A program made the position numbers and the translations under genes. This document shows, piece after piece, positions 23,103-34,479 of a DNA stretch of 64,000 nucleotides. Position 1 is the first letter of the stretch. The number at the start of each line of letters is the position of its first letter. The DNA comes from Notospermus geniculatus (lineage: Eukaryota > Nemertea > Pilidiophora > Heteronemertea > Lineidae), in NCBI GenBank assembly GCA_002633025.1, contig NMRB01000705.1, positions 157,569 through 221,568 on the forward strand, in the 5' to 3' direction. Under the pieces are notes generated by a model. That model ran no database searches. It saw only the letters and a list, made by a program, of their open reading frames with translations, and was not told the DNA's origin.

Positions 23103-23245
23103 AGCTCATTCACTTCTGGGATCTCTACTAGAAAATGCCTGAGGAAGACCCCGGTTGGGTCGAAAATTTGCGAAATTCGGAGATGTCTTTATTTACTTGT
23201 CATTTTGTGTGTCCTTTCTTGTGCGTATTTTGGATATCAATGGGA
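23103..23245 (+). repeat. Fragment of the GAAGACCCCGGTTGG dispersed family
   Basis: CTCATTCACTTCTGGGATCT, GAGGAAGACCCCGGTTGGGT, CGAAAATTTGCGAAATTC and CATTTTGTGTGTCC match the same blocks at 2.2 kb and 34.6 kb. The order of modules is that of one dispersed element, probably the 3' part of a retroelement. Confidence 0.7.
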
Positions 23246-23350
23246 AATGGTAGTATGGAATGGAAATGGTAGTATGGAATGGAAATGGTAGTATGGAATG
23301 GAAATGGTAGTATAAATGGTAGTATACTACCATCAATGGAAATGGTAGTA
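23239..23350 (+). repeat. GGAAATGGTAGTATGGAAT minisatellite
   Basis: There are five to six copies of a 14-20 bp unit on GGAAATGGTAGTAT(GGAAT), including one inverted copy (ATACTACCATC). Confidence 0.85.
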
Positions 23351-23393
23351 TAAATAAAATAATGATTATGCTGCTGTTAGTAATAAATAATGA

Positions 23394-23802
23394 GGAGAGG
23401 AAGAGGAAGATAGCAGGCAGCACACTCTGTGTAAACACCCATGCTGGAATGTGTAAACACCCATGCTGGAATTTGTAAACACCCATGCTGGAATGTGTAA
23501 ACACCCATGCTGGAATGTTCAGTATATCAACACTGTGATCAATAGGCCTACATTAAATGAAACCCACCACCAGGTCAGGAGAGGAAGAGGAAGATAGCAG
23601 GCAGCACACTCTGTGTAAACACCCATGCTGTGTAAACACCCATGCTGGAATGTGTAAACACCCATGCTGGAATGTGTAAACACCCATGCTGGAATTTGTA
23701 AACACCCATGCTGGAATGTGTAAACACCCATGCTGGAATGTTCAGTGTCTCATATTAACACTGAGATCAATAGGCCTACATTAAATGAAACCCAGCACCA
23801 GG
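23394..23802 (+). repeat. Duplicated 22-bp minisatellite block
   Basis: The 22-mer (TGTAAACACCCATGCTGGAA core) forms four copies in unit 1 (23394-23577) and six in unit 2 (23578-23802), the first truncated. Both units share flanks GGAGAGGAAGAGGAAGATAG and ATCAATAGGCCTACATTAAA. The block was therefore duplicated as a whole and the array length then diverged. There are no unique spacers. Confidence 0.9.
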
Positions 23803-25320
23803 TGTGCACAACCTGTTTTTTCACTTGAACTGGAGCAGAATCAGACGGATTGTACTGCCTAATGACCACATCACAAGGTGTAAAATTACAAAAGTAATGT
23901 GAGAAAGTGCGCTATATACCCATTTCCTCCATATTCTTGCTTCACACAGGTGTCTTCTTCGAGGTTCGGGGTGTCAACTAATGCCAGAAAGCAACCAAAC
24001 ATTGTAATTGCTCAGACATCTCTAAAAATCAGTAAACCTCAGTTCTCAGAAAACTGTCTCGGTTTTTGCTTGATCATAATTCTCAAGTGGATTGTCTTCT
24101 TCTTCTTCTGTCTCTCCTTTTCATCACTAGCTTTGTGTGCCCGCCTTGGATTGTTGCCTTGGTGTCAGGTGATGCTGTTTTTCGTCTTGGACGCATCTGT
24201 ATTCACCTTTTTTCTCTCATATATATCAACAATAGAATCGTCACTTTTTTTATAGCACACCACAGGCTCCTATTCCTGCTTGCAATGAGAATTAAAAGGA
24301 GCCAAAACAGATGATATCCTTTGTATATTAATCGCAGAGGCTGTTGGTGTAATGTCAGATTGGCTGGAATCATAACTGTTATGTTTTCTTCACTTCCTCC
24401 TGTTACAAGAACTGGAGTCCCAATTATAGCGCACATGAACTCATAAAAGTAGAGTGTGGTGCTGAAAGTCTGGCAACTAGCCAAGTCAACTGCAAACATG
24501 CTGTACATGAGAACATGCTGAAACAATGTGACATTGTTTAGAAATATCCATATGTGCTGTACACACCACTTACGGGTAAACTCAGAATCCTTTGAACATT
24601 GTTGAAAAGCTTTTGAAAGAATACAAAACAGGTGAAAAGGAATGATATTTTTCAAATAATTTCCCCTACCTGCAACTAAGTAAGAAAAGTTCCCACAGGT
24701 ATTGGTGTCGGTTCGTACATGTTGCACCATAAACTATTTGTTGCAATTTTTTTCTGCTTTGTGTTTTTTATCTAGAGTTTCAGACAGTATGCAAAAGCCA
24801 TGAATTCTCCTCTCTGTCAAATTTTTTAAAGCGTCTTCCTGCACTGTCTTTAATTGAAAAAAAGCAATGGGAAATCAATAGTTTTTCACTCAAAATGCAC
24901 TTTATCATTATTCAACTCAAAGTAAATTGCCTCGTCAATCATGGTAAGAATGGTTATCGACGCCGGAACGTTTCTTTCTGGAATGATTTCTCCTTGAAGT
25001 GAATAAGTCAGATTGAAAACTTATGTAGTTCTGATCGGTATTTTGTTCAGAGGCTGACGATTATTGCATGTTGCTAGGATTAGTCTTTGGCGAAGTGTCA
25101 GGAGGTGGAACCCCCTCGTGATTAATCAAGAGTGATTAACAATGGGAACATTTAATTTCCATCTGATGAAGATAAATCTTGGTTGTCATTTATGATGTCT
25201 GGAGTGAATTGCGTTGGTAAATTAACTACTCATTACATGATTTGTCAATCATTGCGTCCCGTGTTTGTCAATTTCACTTGATTTGTAGTTCTTACTTTCG
25301 ATGCTGGCATCCGTTGCTGC
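23803..25320. other. No supported feature
   Basis: It contains the window's longest frame (minus strand, 24203-24730, 175 codons). That frame has no recognisable domain, erratic composition and no splice or promoter context, so I do not call it a gene. Confidence 0.5.
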
Positions 25321-25323
25321 TGA

Positions 25324-25802
25324 GGCCAGACTTTTTATACCTTGTTTAGCGCACTTTGATTCCAGAGGTGGTCGGAAAAAAATAAAAATAAAAATTTATT
25401 TTCTCCATTCACAAAAGCATTCTGTAAAACAAACAGCGGAGGAAGAAATGAAAATAAAATTTTATTTCAAAATAAATCTTTATTGTTCTACTGGTAACTT
25501 CGACCTTGGAGGAATTATACTGACCTCCAAGCTACGACAGACCGTGCATAAGACAATGATTGTGATTGGTCTCCACAGGTGCTTAACTAGTGTGGTTCCT
25601 ATTCATGCCGCTAGATGCCATGAGCTGATTAGATTCTTCGGGCAGGAAAGGCGGAGGTCAGAATAAAAATAAAATAAAATTTTATTTTTTCTGTTTTGAG
25701 CAATTTTGAACATCGGCTGGTTTGCTAAATGGTCAAAAATATTTTTTTTTTGAATATCGGGCATTGGTGGGTTCGCTAAACAAGGTATAAAAAAGAGTGG
25801 CC
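25324..25802. mobile_element. Harbinger-like foldback, TGA flanks
   Basis: The 479-bp element has termini GGCCAGACTTTTTATACCTT and AAGGTATAAAAAAGAGTGGCC. TGA lies outside both ends (25321-25323, 25803-25805). GTTTAGCG / CGCTAAAC continues the inversion. It shares the GGCCAGACTTTTT terminus and A/T-rich interior with the elements at 7631 and 8945. A 121-codon frame inside is low-complexity AT sequence. Confidence 0.7.
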
Positions 25803-25805
25803 TGA

Positions 25806-26993
25806 GCCAGGATGATACTACAGATCTGTGATTTTAGTTGGGGACCATGTTTACAAATTGGGAAAAATGTGTGCCCAGTTTGAAGCCCGACTGCTTCGCA
25901 CTTATCTATCCGTTTGAAACATTTCAACTACCATTGAGAAGTCAAGAATCTCTAGTTTTTAAATGTCTAAGCAGTTTCAAAATAGACTTAGGGACCTGGC
26001 CGCAATCACCATGGAATTCAATCATTTGAGCCTCAAAAGTTTGCAATTTCACGCCAACAGAGTTATGTCGTGGGCGCCGCTGACGTGACATGACGTCGTA
26101 CTTGACGCAGTGGTCCCCAACCAACGTCATGGATCTGTAATTCATTGAATTTCTTGACGACTGGTAGACATGTCCCTGTTCTCCACTTCGCTTTTTTCCA
26201 TCAGAATTAATCAAGCACTATAGATGAATACCTCCTGCATGCTCGCTTTGAATCCAATCAATAGAGAAGGTTCAAAGTAACGTCAGATTGCCAAAGCGGA
26301 CATAAAATACAGCTTTCCATTGGGGTATCGTTGGATTATAAATGATGCTGGTACAAATTGTTTGAGTAGATTGCGTGGCACTTTGATAAGAACAGAATAT
26401 GCATACATTTTGTTCAACATGGTACATGCAGCAGAAGTGAAATGCTTCGTAAGAGCCAAAAGGAAAAAGTTACTATTAATAGTGCGTTCTACCTTTTATA
26501 AAAACTAAAAGCAATGTTGAAGCCAATCTGGATACGGTATACCAATCAGACTATCAATCCTACCATGTCTGCTGTAGATGTGGAAGAAAAAAATATATTT
26601 CCTTGTTATCGCTGGGGTAGAAACAGATCTGCTGAACCAGCAATGATGCTCCCTTGATGTTACTCCCTAAAGTACACTAAGTTCTTGCTGTCCGACGTCA
26701 CATCTCACGCAGTGGGGTTCTTCATGGTTGACGAGAGGGGAAGTCAGGTTGATATTGTGCACTAATGATGTCTGCTGGTAACAGCTTTGACATTTCTCCC
26801 TTATAAAAATCCTTGACATCGAACTGCATTATAGAATCCATAAATCTGGTTGGTCCAGACACTCACACATCTCCAATGGACAAGTCAATCTACAACCTGG
26901 AAGAAAGTTCTCCAAGTATATATCAGTAAAATGCTTTGTTTGTGAAGTGGCGTAACATCATCATGATGTACTTAGTTGATAAAATAAAGTTTA
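25806..26993. other. No supported feature
   Basis: No repeats or recognisable coding frames are visible. Confidence 0.45.
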
Positions 26994-26997
26994 TTAA

Positions 26998-27495
26998 CGC
27001 TTTCGCACCCGGATTAATTTGAAAAGTGAACATTGTGTCACATGAATTTGTCATGTGTTTACAAAAACTCGCCTACCTCCCCAAAATTGAATGGGGCCAA
27101 GGCACTCATTCTGGAGGCAACTAAATGGGCCACAACCTCTTATAGGTTTGCTTGTTCCAAAATGTCTGTGAGAGAAGTAGGCCAGAGCCAAAGATGCAAG
27201 TTGTGAGGAAATAGTCAAATTCTGCCTACATTTTGCCAGGTTGCCAATCTTTAAACATCTATATCTCGAAAACCGTTGGTCCTATGCATATGAAAATTCG
27301 AAAAATTCTAGACCCCAGGACAAACGTTAAAATGCTATTTTACCCAGAGCGAAGTTGCTTATAGAGAGGGGGTGTGGGGTGGGGTAGTCTCGCATTAAAA
27401 AATATGCAAAGAGACCATCAATCAGTCTACTGGTATGTCCGAGGGTGTGTGGTACAGGCCACACTCACCAAATGGCAAGTTTGGGCGCACAAGGG
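26998..27495. mobile_element. piggyBac-like non-autonomous element
   Basis: TTAA at 26994-26997 and 27496-27499 brackets 498 bp whose ends are CGCTTTCGCACCC and, on the other strand, CCCTTGTGCGCCC. A C-rich (C/T)CCTTTG.GC terminus at TTAA is the piggyBac pattern. It is unlike the AG-starting TTAA elements elsewhere in this window. No transposase frame is present. Confidence 0.6.
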
Positions 27496-27499
27496 TTAA

Positions 27500-28558
27500 T
27501 ATAAACTGATCAGTGGCGAAGTCCATTCAGATCAACATTGCATGTGGGAAATGACGTACAGCAAGACACGACTTCGACATGGAGAGCAGCTGGAGAACCG
27601 TGTAACCTTCGCTGGGAAAGCTGCTGGCTGTGGTGTCATCAAGTGATAGGCACCACTAAGGCAAGGTTTCCTAATTGATTTTACTCGATATAATGTTTTC
27701 CTAATAGGTTATCACTAATTTGCTCTTGTACTCTGTCAGACAGTGAAAAGAAATGATAAGTACAAAAATAGGCTGATCTCAGGAGAAATGACTTCAAAGA
27801 AGTGGAGGAGAATGAAGAAAATTACATGGCTGCAGGTCTCTGGAAGACGTTCATCTATAATCAGACTTTCTTTTGCTTCCTGAAAAAGGTAAGGTTCAGG
27901 ATGCAATTTCTGTTGTCTAGTCATCGTCTATGAGTTATAATGATACTCCCGAAATATCAAATCTTCGAAAGCCCTGGAAATGCCATCCATGTCTAAGAGC
28001 CGTTTCTCTGAAAACGAAGTGAGTTGATTGTGTTTGAAGACAAAGCTTAGAACTGTAGACAAAGTGGTTAAAACTGCATGAAATCACGGTCAGATTCTAC
28101 GATCTGAAGCCATACTTTGACTCAATAACCAGAGATTGTACACGTTTTCAATTAATTGTATCAGTTTTGCCGATCACATGTACTTCTTAACCTCGTCAAT
28201 TATGCTTTTCGGTTGATCTCCATGTCATGCGAAGATTCCTGATGGCGTCTTCGAAAGATTTGTCTCTGTTAAGTCAATGATCTCGGTCGTTGTGCTGTCG
28301 CTATAAACCATACCATGGCTGCCATGTTTAGTTAATTCTGCCACATAAAATAGATAGCATGGGAACAACACCAGAAAAAATATCAACTAGATTGAAGTTA
28401 GTATCATTCGAAGCGGCTAATAAAACGGTGCATCTATAAAGTTTGCTGAGTTGTTGATGAGTAAGATATTCGGGTAACTTTTTGAAATAAATTTTCAGAT
28501 GTGTGGACAAGGAATCTTTGATTAGGCCTGCTGCATTATTTACCTATTTCAAATAGGT
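27500..28558. other. No supported feature
   Basis: This is AT-rich sequence with no repeats or recognisable proteins. Confidence 0.45.
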
Positions 28559-28567
28559 GTAAAATTG

Positions 28568-29042
28568 GGGTATTCGAAAAACCTGGACTGAGAAACACTG
28601 GATTGGATTGGATTGGACTGTGACTCACTGCTCTCCACCACCTGCCAGTCATTGGCACATGTCTGATGATCTTGTGGAAATGACAATGATGTCAGCTGAT
28701 ATAGGCCTATTTGCACATATGCCTACATCCCACTGGAGTCACATTTTTCATATGCCTCCAAAGTTCATACCATTAGGAGCAACACGTACAATCAGACATG
28801 AGGTCATGCAACATCTTTCCTAAGATATTCATTGCATTTTCGATTACTTCGGACAGTACATGTATATATCGCGACGATACACCATTTCACAATTCTTCAC
28901 AAATAGGCCTATCAGCTGACATCATTTTCATTTCCACAAGATCATCATGCAGACATGTGCCAATGACTGGCAGGTGGTGGAGAGCAGTGAGTCACAGCCC
29001 AATCCAATCCAGTGTTTCTCAGTCCAGGGTTTTCGAATACCC
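28568..29042. mobile_element. Long-TIR transposon, 9-bp TSD GTAAAATTG, MULE-like
   Basis: GTAAAATTG at 28559-28567 and 29043-29051 flanks 475 bp with inverted arms of about 145 bp. The arms begin GGGTATTCGAAAA and pass through TGACTCACTGCTCTCCACCA and ATCTTGTGGAAATGA. A 9-bp TSD with long TIRs starting with G matches Mutator-like elements. Arm identity is high, so insertion is relatively recent or the arms have been homogenised. Confidence 0.75.
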
Positions 29043-29051
29043 GTAAAATTG

Positions 29052-29739
29052 GTGCAGCTCATGGTCTGCTCATTCTTTTTCCACTCTTTCTGCAATTGAG
29101 TGGTTGCAGCACTCCAATCAAAACCATCTTCGTTTCTCCTCGTACACACACATTTCTGGCTTAAGTGGTCGTGAGAGAATATTTCTTCATGAATAATAAA
29201 CATCCACAATTGATGTGGGACCTGTTAGAGAATCATAACTATGATTAGTTTTTGCTGTTAAATGGTCCCTTGTTTCTCATCAATTTCTCATCAGGTGTTG
29301 GAAATTGAATTTTCATATGCCTAGAGTGATCATTTTATCATCTGGGCTTTAGAAATGGGCCTTGATTTCAGGGCGAGTTGTGGGGCATTCATGTTCCTTA
29401 GGATATCACAAAAGTTCTATGATGCAAGACTTCCCTATTATGGTAGGCAATGATACAAACAGAAGGTGCTGTTATTCCCATTGCACTACTCTGAATCTCT
29501 GTGTTTTAGCTCTGGTAATTATCTTTTAATAATTGATCACTGATTGTTTAATTTTGACAACAAGAGTTGCTTACGTATTCCATTTGAAGATCCCCACACA
29601 TGCTACCCACGCTGATTTGATTGTGTCCGACTGTGACTGCATGATGGTGCATCTTCTCATCAGTGCCTGCTTGGGCACCTGTTGACAATTTTGTTAAACT
29701 ATTGCTTACCAACCTCATTCTGTGTAGAGCATCTTTGTG
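29052..29739. other. No supported feature
   Basis: Nothing is recognisable. Confidence 0.4.
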
Positions 29740-29800
29740 CGGTGTAACGTAGTGGAGAGCAGATCGGCCTTCGATCATCGAAGATGGTGTAGAGTAACTC
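29740..29800. mobile_element. Single-arm relic of the hAT-like family
   Basis: GTGTAACGTAGTGGAGAGCA, GATCGGCCTTCG and ATCATCGAAGATG match one arm of the 15587-15892 element. The opposite arm is not visible. Confidence 0.6.
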
Positions 29801-29958
29801 TCCTTCCAATAATATCCACATGAACAATGCATTGTAATCATACATTCTCCAACACTGGGGAATGGCATAACAAAAGTAGGCCTATCAGAGAATGATGCAG
29901 TCACCGCCGGTGGCACCGGCTGTTGACAAAAAGTGGCAATATCATGGCCCTTTTTTAA

Positions 29959-30204
29959 AGATAACAGGTATTTTCACGGGCCAGGAAAACCATTGTTTAT
30001 TTACCTTTTGTTTGTTTGTGTCCAGTCTTTCTTTGTCTGATGAGTAATTTGTTGGTGGCATGCCCCTCTAGAAACTCTTTTGATACCAAAAAATATTCAA
30101 TGTGGCGGTTTGGCATGTCCCAAAAGTCCAAAATAACATAATGTAAACATCCATGTTTACAAACATTGGATGTAAACAATAATGAAGTCATGATACATTT
30201 ATCT
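29959..30204 (-). mobile_element. TTAA-flanked MITE, family A, copy 2
   Basis: The 246-bp element has TTAA at 29955-29958 and 30205-30208. The termini are AGATAAC and ATTTATCT. It is in the opposite orientation to copy 1 at 2953-3194 and shares TTTGTTTGTTTGTGTCCAGT and GGCATGCCCC-type blocks. Confidence 0.8.
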
Positions 30205-30208
30205 TTAA

Positions 30209-31918
30209 TCTGTAGTATCGTGCTTTAACAGACCTATGAATGCAGAGACATCAAATTTATTCATTGATACCTGTTTGCAGGTGATAAAACACTCAACTAT
30301 ATTTTTAGAAGCAGTGGCTGGCAGAAATTGCTGTCAGTACCACTATTCATTAGTGTCAGAAATCCCATGCTGTCATCATGAATTCCCATGTAGTGCTTGT
30401 GGTACGCACTAAATTGCTCATTTTGCATTTGTTAACCAGATGAATTTTATGTTATCAAGTTTGTCTATTTTTTCCTGACTTCTTAGAATTTGGACCAAAG
30501 ATATTTTATTCCAAACAAAAGATAAGGGAATTTGTGCATAAGGCCCCAGATCTCATATTTACTTGAATAAGTGGTAGCACTTTCGCAGTGTAGGCCTACA
30601 GATTTTTATCCGTACTGTCTCTTTCCTTCTAAAGTAGTTGTCCCAACTGATGGATTTGGCATTCTCATTGGAATGAGGGTTGGGCTTTCAGCAAGTTTGA
30701 TATGTATCCATGATTCAAACTACCAGTCCAGTACTCCTAAGTTGCACTCCCAGGGGCTCCCATTTACCATGCCATTGAAGGAATAATTGCAGTGTGATTA
30801 GTTGAGTAACACAAGTCCTGGAAATTGGACTCGCGATCAATTTCTTTTGCTTCTGATACCTGTTGAGGTAGCTTGATTCACGGTGAATCTCTTCTTTGAT
30901 AAAACAGCATGGCTCAGAAGAATCCTGTTCGCTTCACGACATCTAAAATGTAAACAACTCTTTACTATAAAGGCATGCATGCCGCCTGTTTTTACCTCTG
31001 GAGAATAGTAATACATCCATTGAAGATCTAGGGATGCAACTCATGATCATACTAAAGCCATCTCCATCAATGAGTTCTGCTCTGTGCAGATTGAAATGCC
31101 AATTTCCTTTTGAAGATGGCTAAATTGTCTTTTTGATGAAGTAGTTGTACTTTATGTTTATGACATGATCCATCTTGATCGGTTTGGATGTCTTTTTTGC
31201 TGTCAGGATGAGTAGCTATTTCATTTAATCAAAGACTGGTTTGTCGTATAGATTCATTCATGTTCCTGGAACAAATACTACTGCGAGTAAAATACTCTCT
31301 GATTTTTCATGAATTTTAGCTTCAGTTGGTCTTGCTAACAGGTATTGTTGCTGTGATTGAGACCTGCTGCTCCTTGTTGCTCCTGGTATGCATTGCATCA
31401 AAAATAGATTATTTTTGGTTGCATACACCGAACCTGATGGCATTGTCTGAAAAACGTTACTTCAGCCCTGAGGGGATGTTTTGGACAAGACATCCGTGCA
31501 TGGTATACATGAGTGTGCAAAAAATATGGCTATCACTAGGTGTGTGAAAGAAGCATGTTACCAACGCAACGGGAAGCTGGTCAAAGCTGGCTGCTGTATT
31601 GCTTTCCTTTGCAATTTCCTGTTGGGAGATTCCGATTCCAAAGAAGTATTCTGTGCAAATTTTAGGTTGCAAGCTTTTGACAAGGCCCATTGAATACAAC
31701 GACCTCTAACACACATGACACACTCTGAATTTGGTTCTCACTCTTTCCTCAATGCTTCTTGATTCTTCATTGATTATTGGCTTTCTACGAGGACCTTCGT
31801 GATGGACATTGGGGAGAACAGATGGCCATGGATAACTAAATTAGGACTGAAGTAACACACTTGGACAGCTTGCTTTAATTGCTTTGCCTTCGTCACTGGC
31901 TCAGAAAAGTCGTTGCCT
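30209..31918. other. No supported feature
   Basis: About 1.7 kb has no visible repeats. A cysteine-rich plus-strand frame at 31481-31693 is not recognisable and has no clear splice borders. Confidence 0.45.
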
Positions 31919-31927
31919 GCCCTCGGC

Positions 31928-32305
31928 TAAACTCCCTACGCAGTTGTGTACCGCGCCCCCTTCGGTTTACTCGCTCTCCACAACTGCTTTACTTCGTGGA
32001 AGTCGCCGCGGTTGGTCAACAGATGGCGTCTGGGCCTGGCGCGAGTTTTACAGCCTATCAGCACGCTGCTTTCAGAACTGTTTGGCCCGTTGGCAACGGA
32101 TCTTCTTGTGCTACCATGGCTACGAATCGCTCGGCCAATGAAAAAGTGTCTCAGGCCAGCTTGGTTACCGGTTGCTCGGTGCTCTCATTGGTCGACTCTC
32201 TCAGCGCCATCTGTTGACCGAACGCGGCGAATTTTACGAAGTTAAGCAGTTGTGGAGAGCGAGTAAACCGAAGGGGGCGCGGTACACAACTGCGTAGGGA
32301 GTTTA
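31928..32305. mobile_element. Long-TIR transposon, 9-bp TSD GCCCTCGGC, MULE-like
   Basis: GCCCTCGGC lies at 31919-31927 and 32306-32314. Arms of about 100 bp begin TAAACTCCCTACGCAGTTG and continue through CGCCCCCTTCGG and CTCTCCACAACTGCTT to GGTCAACAGATGGCG. The GC-rich 378-bp element gives several overlapping frames of about 100 codons that I reject as genes. The TSD frame could shift by a base or two because terminal bases overlap it. Confidence 0.75.
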
Positions 32306-32888
32306 GCCCTCGGCTGTCTCCCCCCATGATGGTCTAGTCTTCTTTACTTTACTCTTGCCACCTCCTTATGAAGAAGTGCTTTCTCAACCTTTCTAAAACA
32401 TTTTCAATAACTCAGGGTAGATCACTTCATCAGAGGCAGCTTTGTTGATTGAGTTAACAGAGATTATATTTAAGAGTCTCGGCTGTCTGTCTGCAACTCT
32501 TCAACTCGGGATTGTTTTGCATAGATAGCGAACATCGATTCACAGACCAATTTCTAATTATTCTCAATTTACAGAGCACGTCCTGACCCAGTGCTGCATA
32601 AGAGACTTCAATGGGATTAGCAAGTCACTGCATTGTCAACATCAGACTAATCAATTTTCAATTTCCCGCGACATTTACAGCCAGCTTCCCAAGAGGTTTA
32701 GTCTTCCTTATCCTTTTCTTTCAGACTTCATAAGAACTCACAAACGATCTGTGCTAGTATCTTTTATTTTCAATAACGTGGATAATTTTCATTCATTGAT
32801 TTATATTGCTCGGCTCTCCTTCAAGATTTTCTTTAAGGTTATAGTGTCACTTACGAGTTAGATCAGGTAAAGCTTTATTTCGTGGGTT
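32306..32888. other. No supported feature
   Basis: Nothing is recognisable between two transposons. Confidence 0.4.
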
Positions 32889-32942
32889 GTAAAGCGGGCC
32901 ATACACGATCAATATTATTGCACAATACGGGGCCCAAAATAG

Positions 32943-33133
32943 ATGAATCCCACTGACGTCATCAAATCATGTGACTGGCCGTCAAAATGACGCAAACTGG
33001 CGTCAATAAGGTGCTACACGTGGATTGACATTACGCCTGACGTGATGAGACAGCACACGAAATAATGTCATCGTGACAACGTGGTCAATTTGACGGCCAA
33101 CGTGGCCTTTATGACGTCACGTGGGAAACCTCT
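32943..33133. mobile_element. Nested insert 1, ATAG-flanked
   Basis: ATAG at 32939-32942 and 33134-33137 brackets 191 bp absent from sister copies. The inward-facing blocks CCCACTGACGTCATC and GATGTCACGTGGGA-type sequence are partly inverted. The interior repeats GACGGCCA/TGGCCGTC and ACGTCA motifs. Confidence 0.55.
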
Positions 33134-33187
33134 ATAGGGGCATGCTTCTGGCATGATGGGTGGAAGAAAGATCGCCAATAATATAGA

Positions 33188-33306
33188 GTTTTTGCAAAGC
33201 CCCCGAAACGCCAACGCGAACATCTATCCTTTTGTTCGGTGCTCTCTTCGTGGTATCGAACAATGAGTTTGGCGTTCGCGTTGGCATTTCAGGGGCTTTG
33301 CGTAAA
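33188..33306. mobile_element. Nested insert 2, GCAAAGCCCC foldback
   Basis: GCAAAGCCCCCGAAACGCCA with ACGCGAAC pairs with GTTCGCGTTGGCATTTCAGG and GGCTTTGC. The exact edges and TSD are unclear. The position corresponds to the AATAA/TTGCCC junction of the sister copies. Confidence 0.65.
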
Positions 33307-33374
33307 CTTGCTATTATTGCCCATTTTGGTCCTCATGTTGTGCAATAATATTGAACGTGTATGGGCAGCTTTAA

Positions 33375-34001
33375 TCTTGTTCATCAAATTGAGTAAAATT
33401 TAATTTGATTTGAATGAGTTGTTCCAGTAGCTCCAGGTATTGACATTGTCACAAACTTTGCAGAAAAGTCGAGAGAGGGTGCAACCGATAGTGGTTTGAC
33501 TTGATCAAGCTGCGCATAGCAACTTTTCGAACTGGTTTGCAAACAAGTTGCTCTGACTGCTGACTGGCGACTGGTGAAGAGCCGATCAATCAACCCCAGC
33601 CTGAGAGACAAGTGGAGTGGGCAAATGGTACTCCTCTAACTCATTTGTCTGGGTCCAGTGCTTGAGTGATTTAGCAAAGTCGTAGATTCTAGTGTAAAGT
33701 AGGGGCAACGACATCAGTTAACTCAACAGCAATTGACGATCTGTTGCATATCATTTCCCTCAGACCAGACACATTGTATCGCCAGTGCTTCTCGACTCCT
33801 GAGTAAACGCCAAGTTGTGTAGTGTGTGTATTTTGTCATTATCCTCTGTACTCAGTGTGGTTCTTGCACCTAAACAGCTAAACAACAGTTGAAGACTTCT
33901 TGGACGAATTATTCATGGACTTGTTGCTTGTACCCAATGCACTCTGATATACTATGAGTGTGAAATGATGACATGATCTACTGTTAGGTCAATAATCCCC
34001 C
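33375..34001. other. No supported feature
   Basis: Nothing is recognisable. Confidence 0.4.
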
Positions 34002-34014
34002 TTTGGTGTGAATG

Positions 34015-34059
34015 CAAAGAACGAGAAAGTACAAAAATTGACACACAAAATGATAAAAA
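34015..34059 (+). mobile_element. 45-bp retroelement stub with 13-bp TSD
   Basis: TTTGGTGTGAATG occurs at 34002-34014 and 34060-34072. The 45 bp between them end ATTGACACACAAAATGATAA plus A residues, the same tail as the copy at 34.5 kb and the 46-bp units at 2.1 kb. A 13-bp TSD and an A-rich end are hallmarks of target-primed reverse transcription with severe 5' truncation. Confidence 0.65.
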
Positions 34060-34479
34060 TTTGGTGTGAATGAGTACTGTTTAGGAGACAAGGAGCTTAC
34101 AAAATATATGTTTGGATTTAGCGGATGGTACTTAGAAATCCCTGTGATGATGTATGGGTGCCCTAGACTATTGGTTTGCAATCGATCAGACAAATATCGA
34201 CAACTAGGTCATGTTTTTCTGCACCATTTGTTACAACTGGTGCCAAAACTGACGAATTTTGGGGGGAGAGAAAGATAATTAGACCATACGTCTGCAATGT
34301 CACTGACCATCAGAAGATTTATTGATGCAACATCTCCTTGGATAACCCCTTGGGATTACTGGCGGCAAGTTATTAATTGTCTAGACAAAAATACCCTTTC
34401 ATTCAAAGGCAGTAAACCAGTGTTTATGTGTGTCCATGTTTAGTGTAAGCTGCTCAGAATGACTACACTATATAATATC

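Larger units (their letters stand above)
32893..33370. mobile_element. TTAA-type foldback, family C (CCCATACACG), with two nested inserts
   Basis: The ends AGCGGGCCATACACGATCAA and TTGAACGTGTATGGGCAGCT are inverted, with AATATTATTGCACAATA adjacent. The flanks are GTAA and TTAA. Compared with the roughly 150-bp copies at 36902 and 37057, this copy is about 325 bp longer because of inserts at 32943-33133 and about 33188-33306. Confidence 0.75.

Noticed and set aside
23430-23745. 22-bp repeats as a CRISPR array
   Set aside because: Repeats abut directly with no unique spacers and the sequence is eukaryotic. It is a minisatellite.
24203-24730. Longest open frame (minus strand, 175 codons) as a gene
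   Set aside because: It has no recognisable domain, erratic composition and no splice or promoter context. One frame of this length is expected by chance in 64 kb of AT-rich DNA.
31879-32245. Three GC-rich frames of about 85-112 codons as exons
   Set aside because: They lie inside a 378-bp transposon with long inverted arms and a 9-bp TSD.
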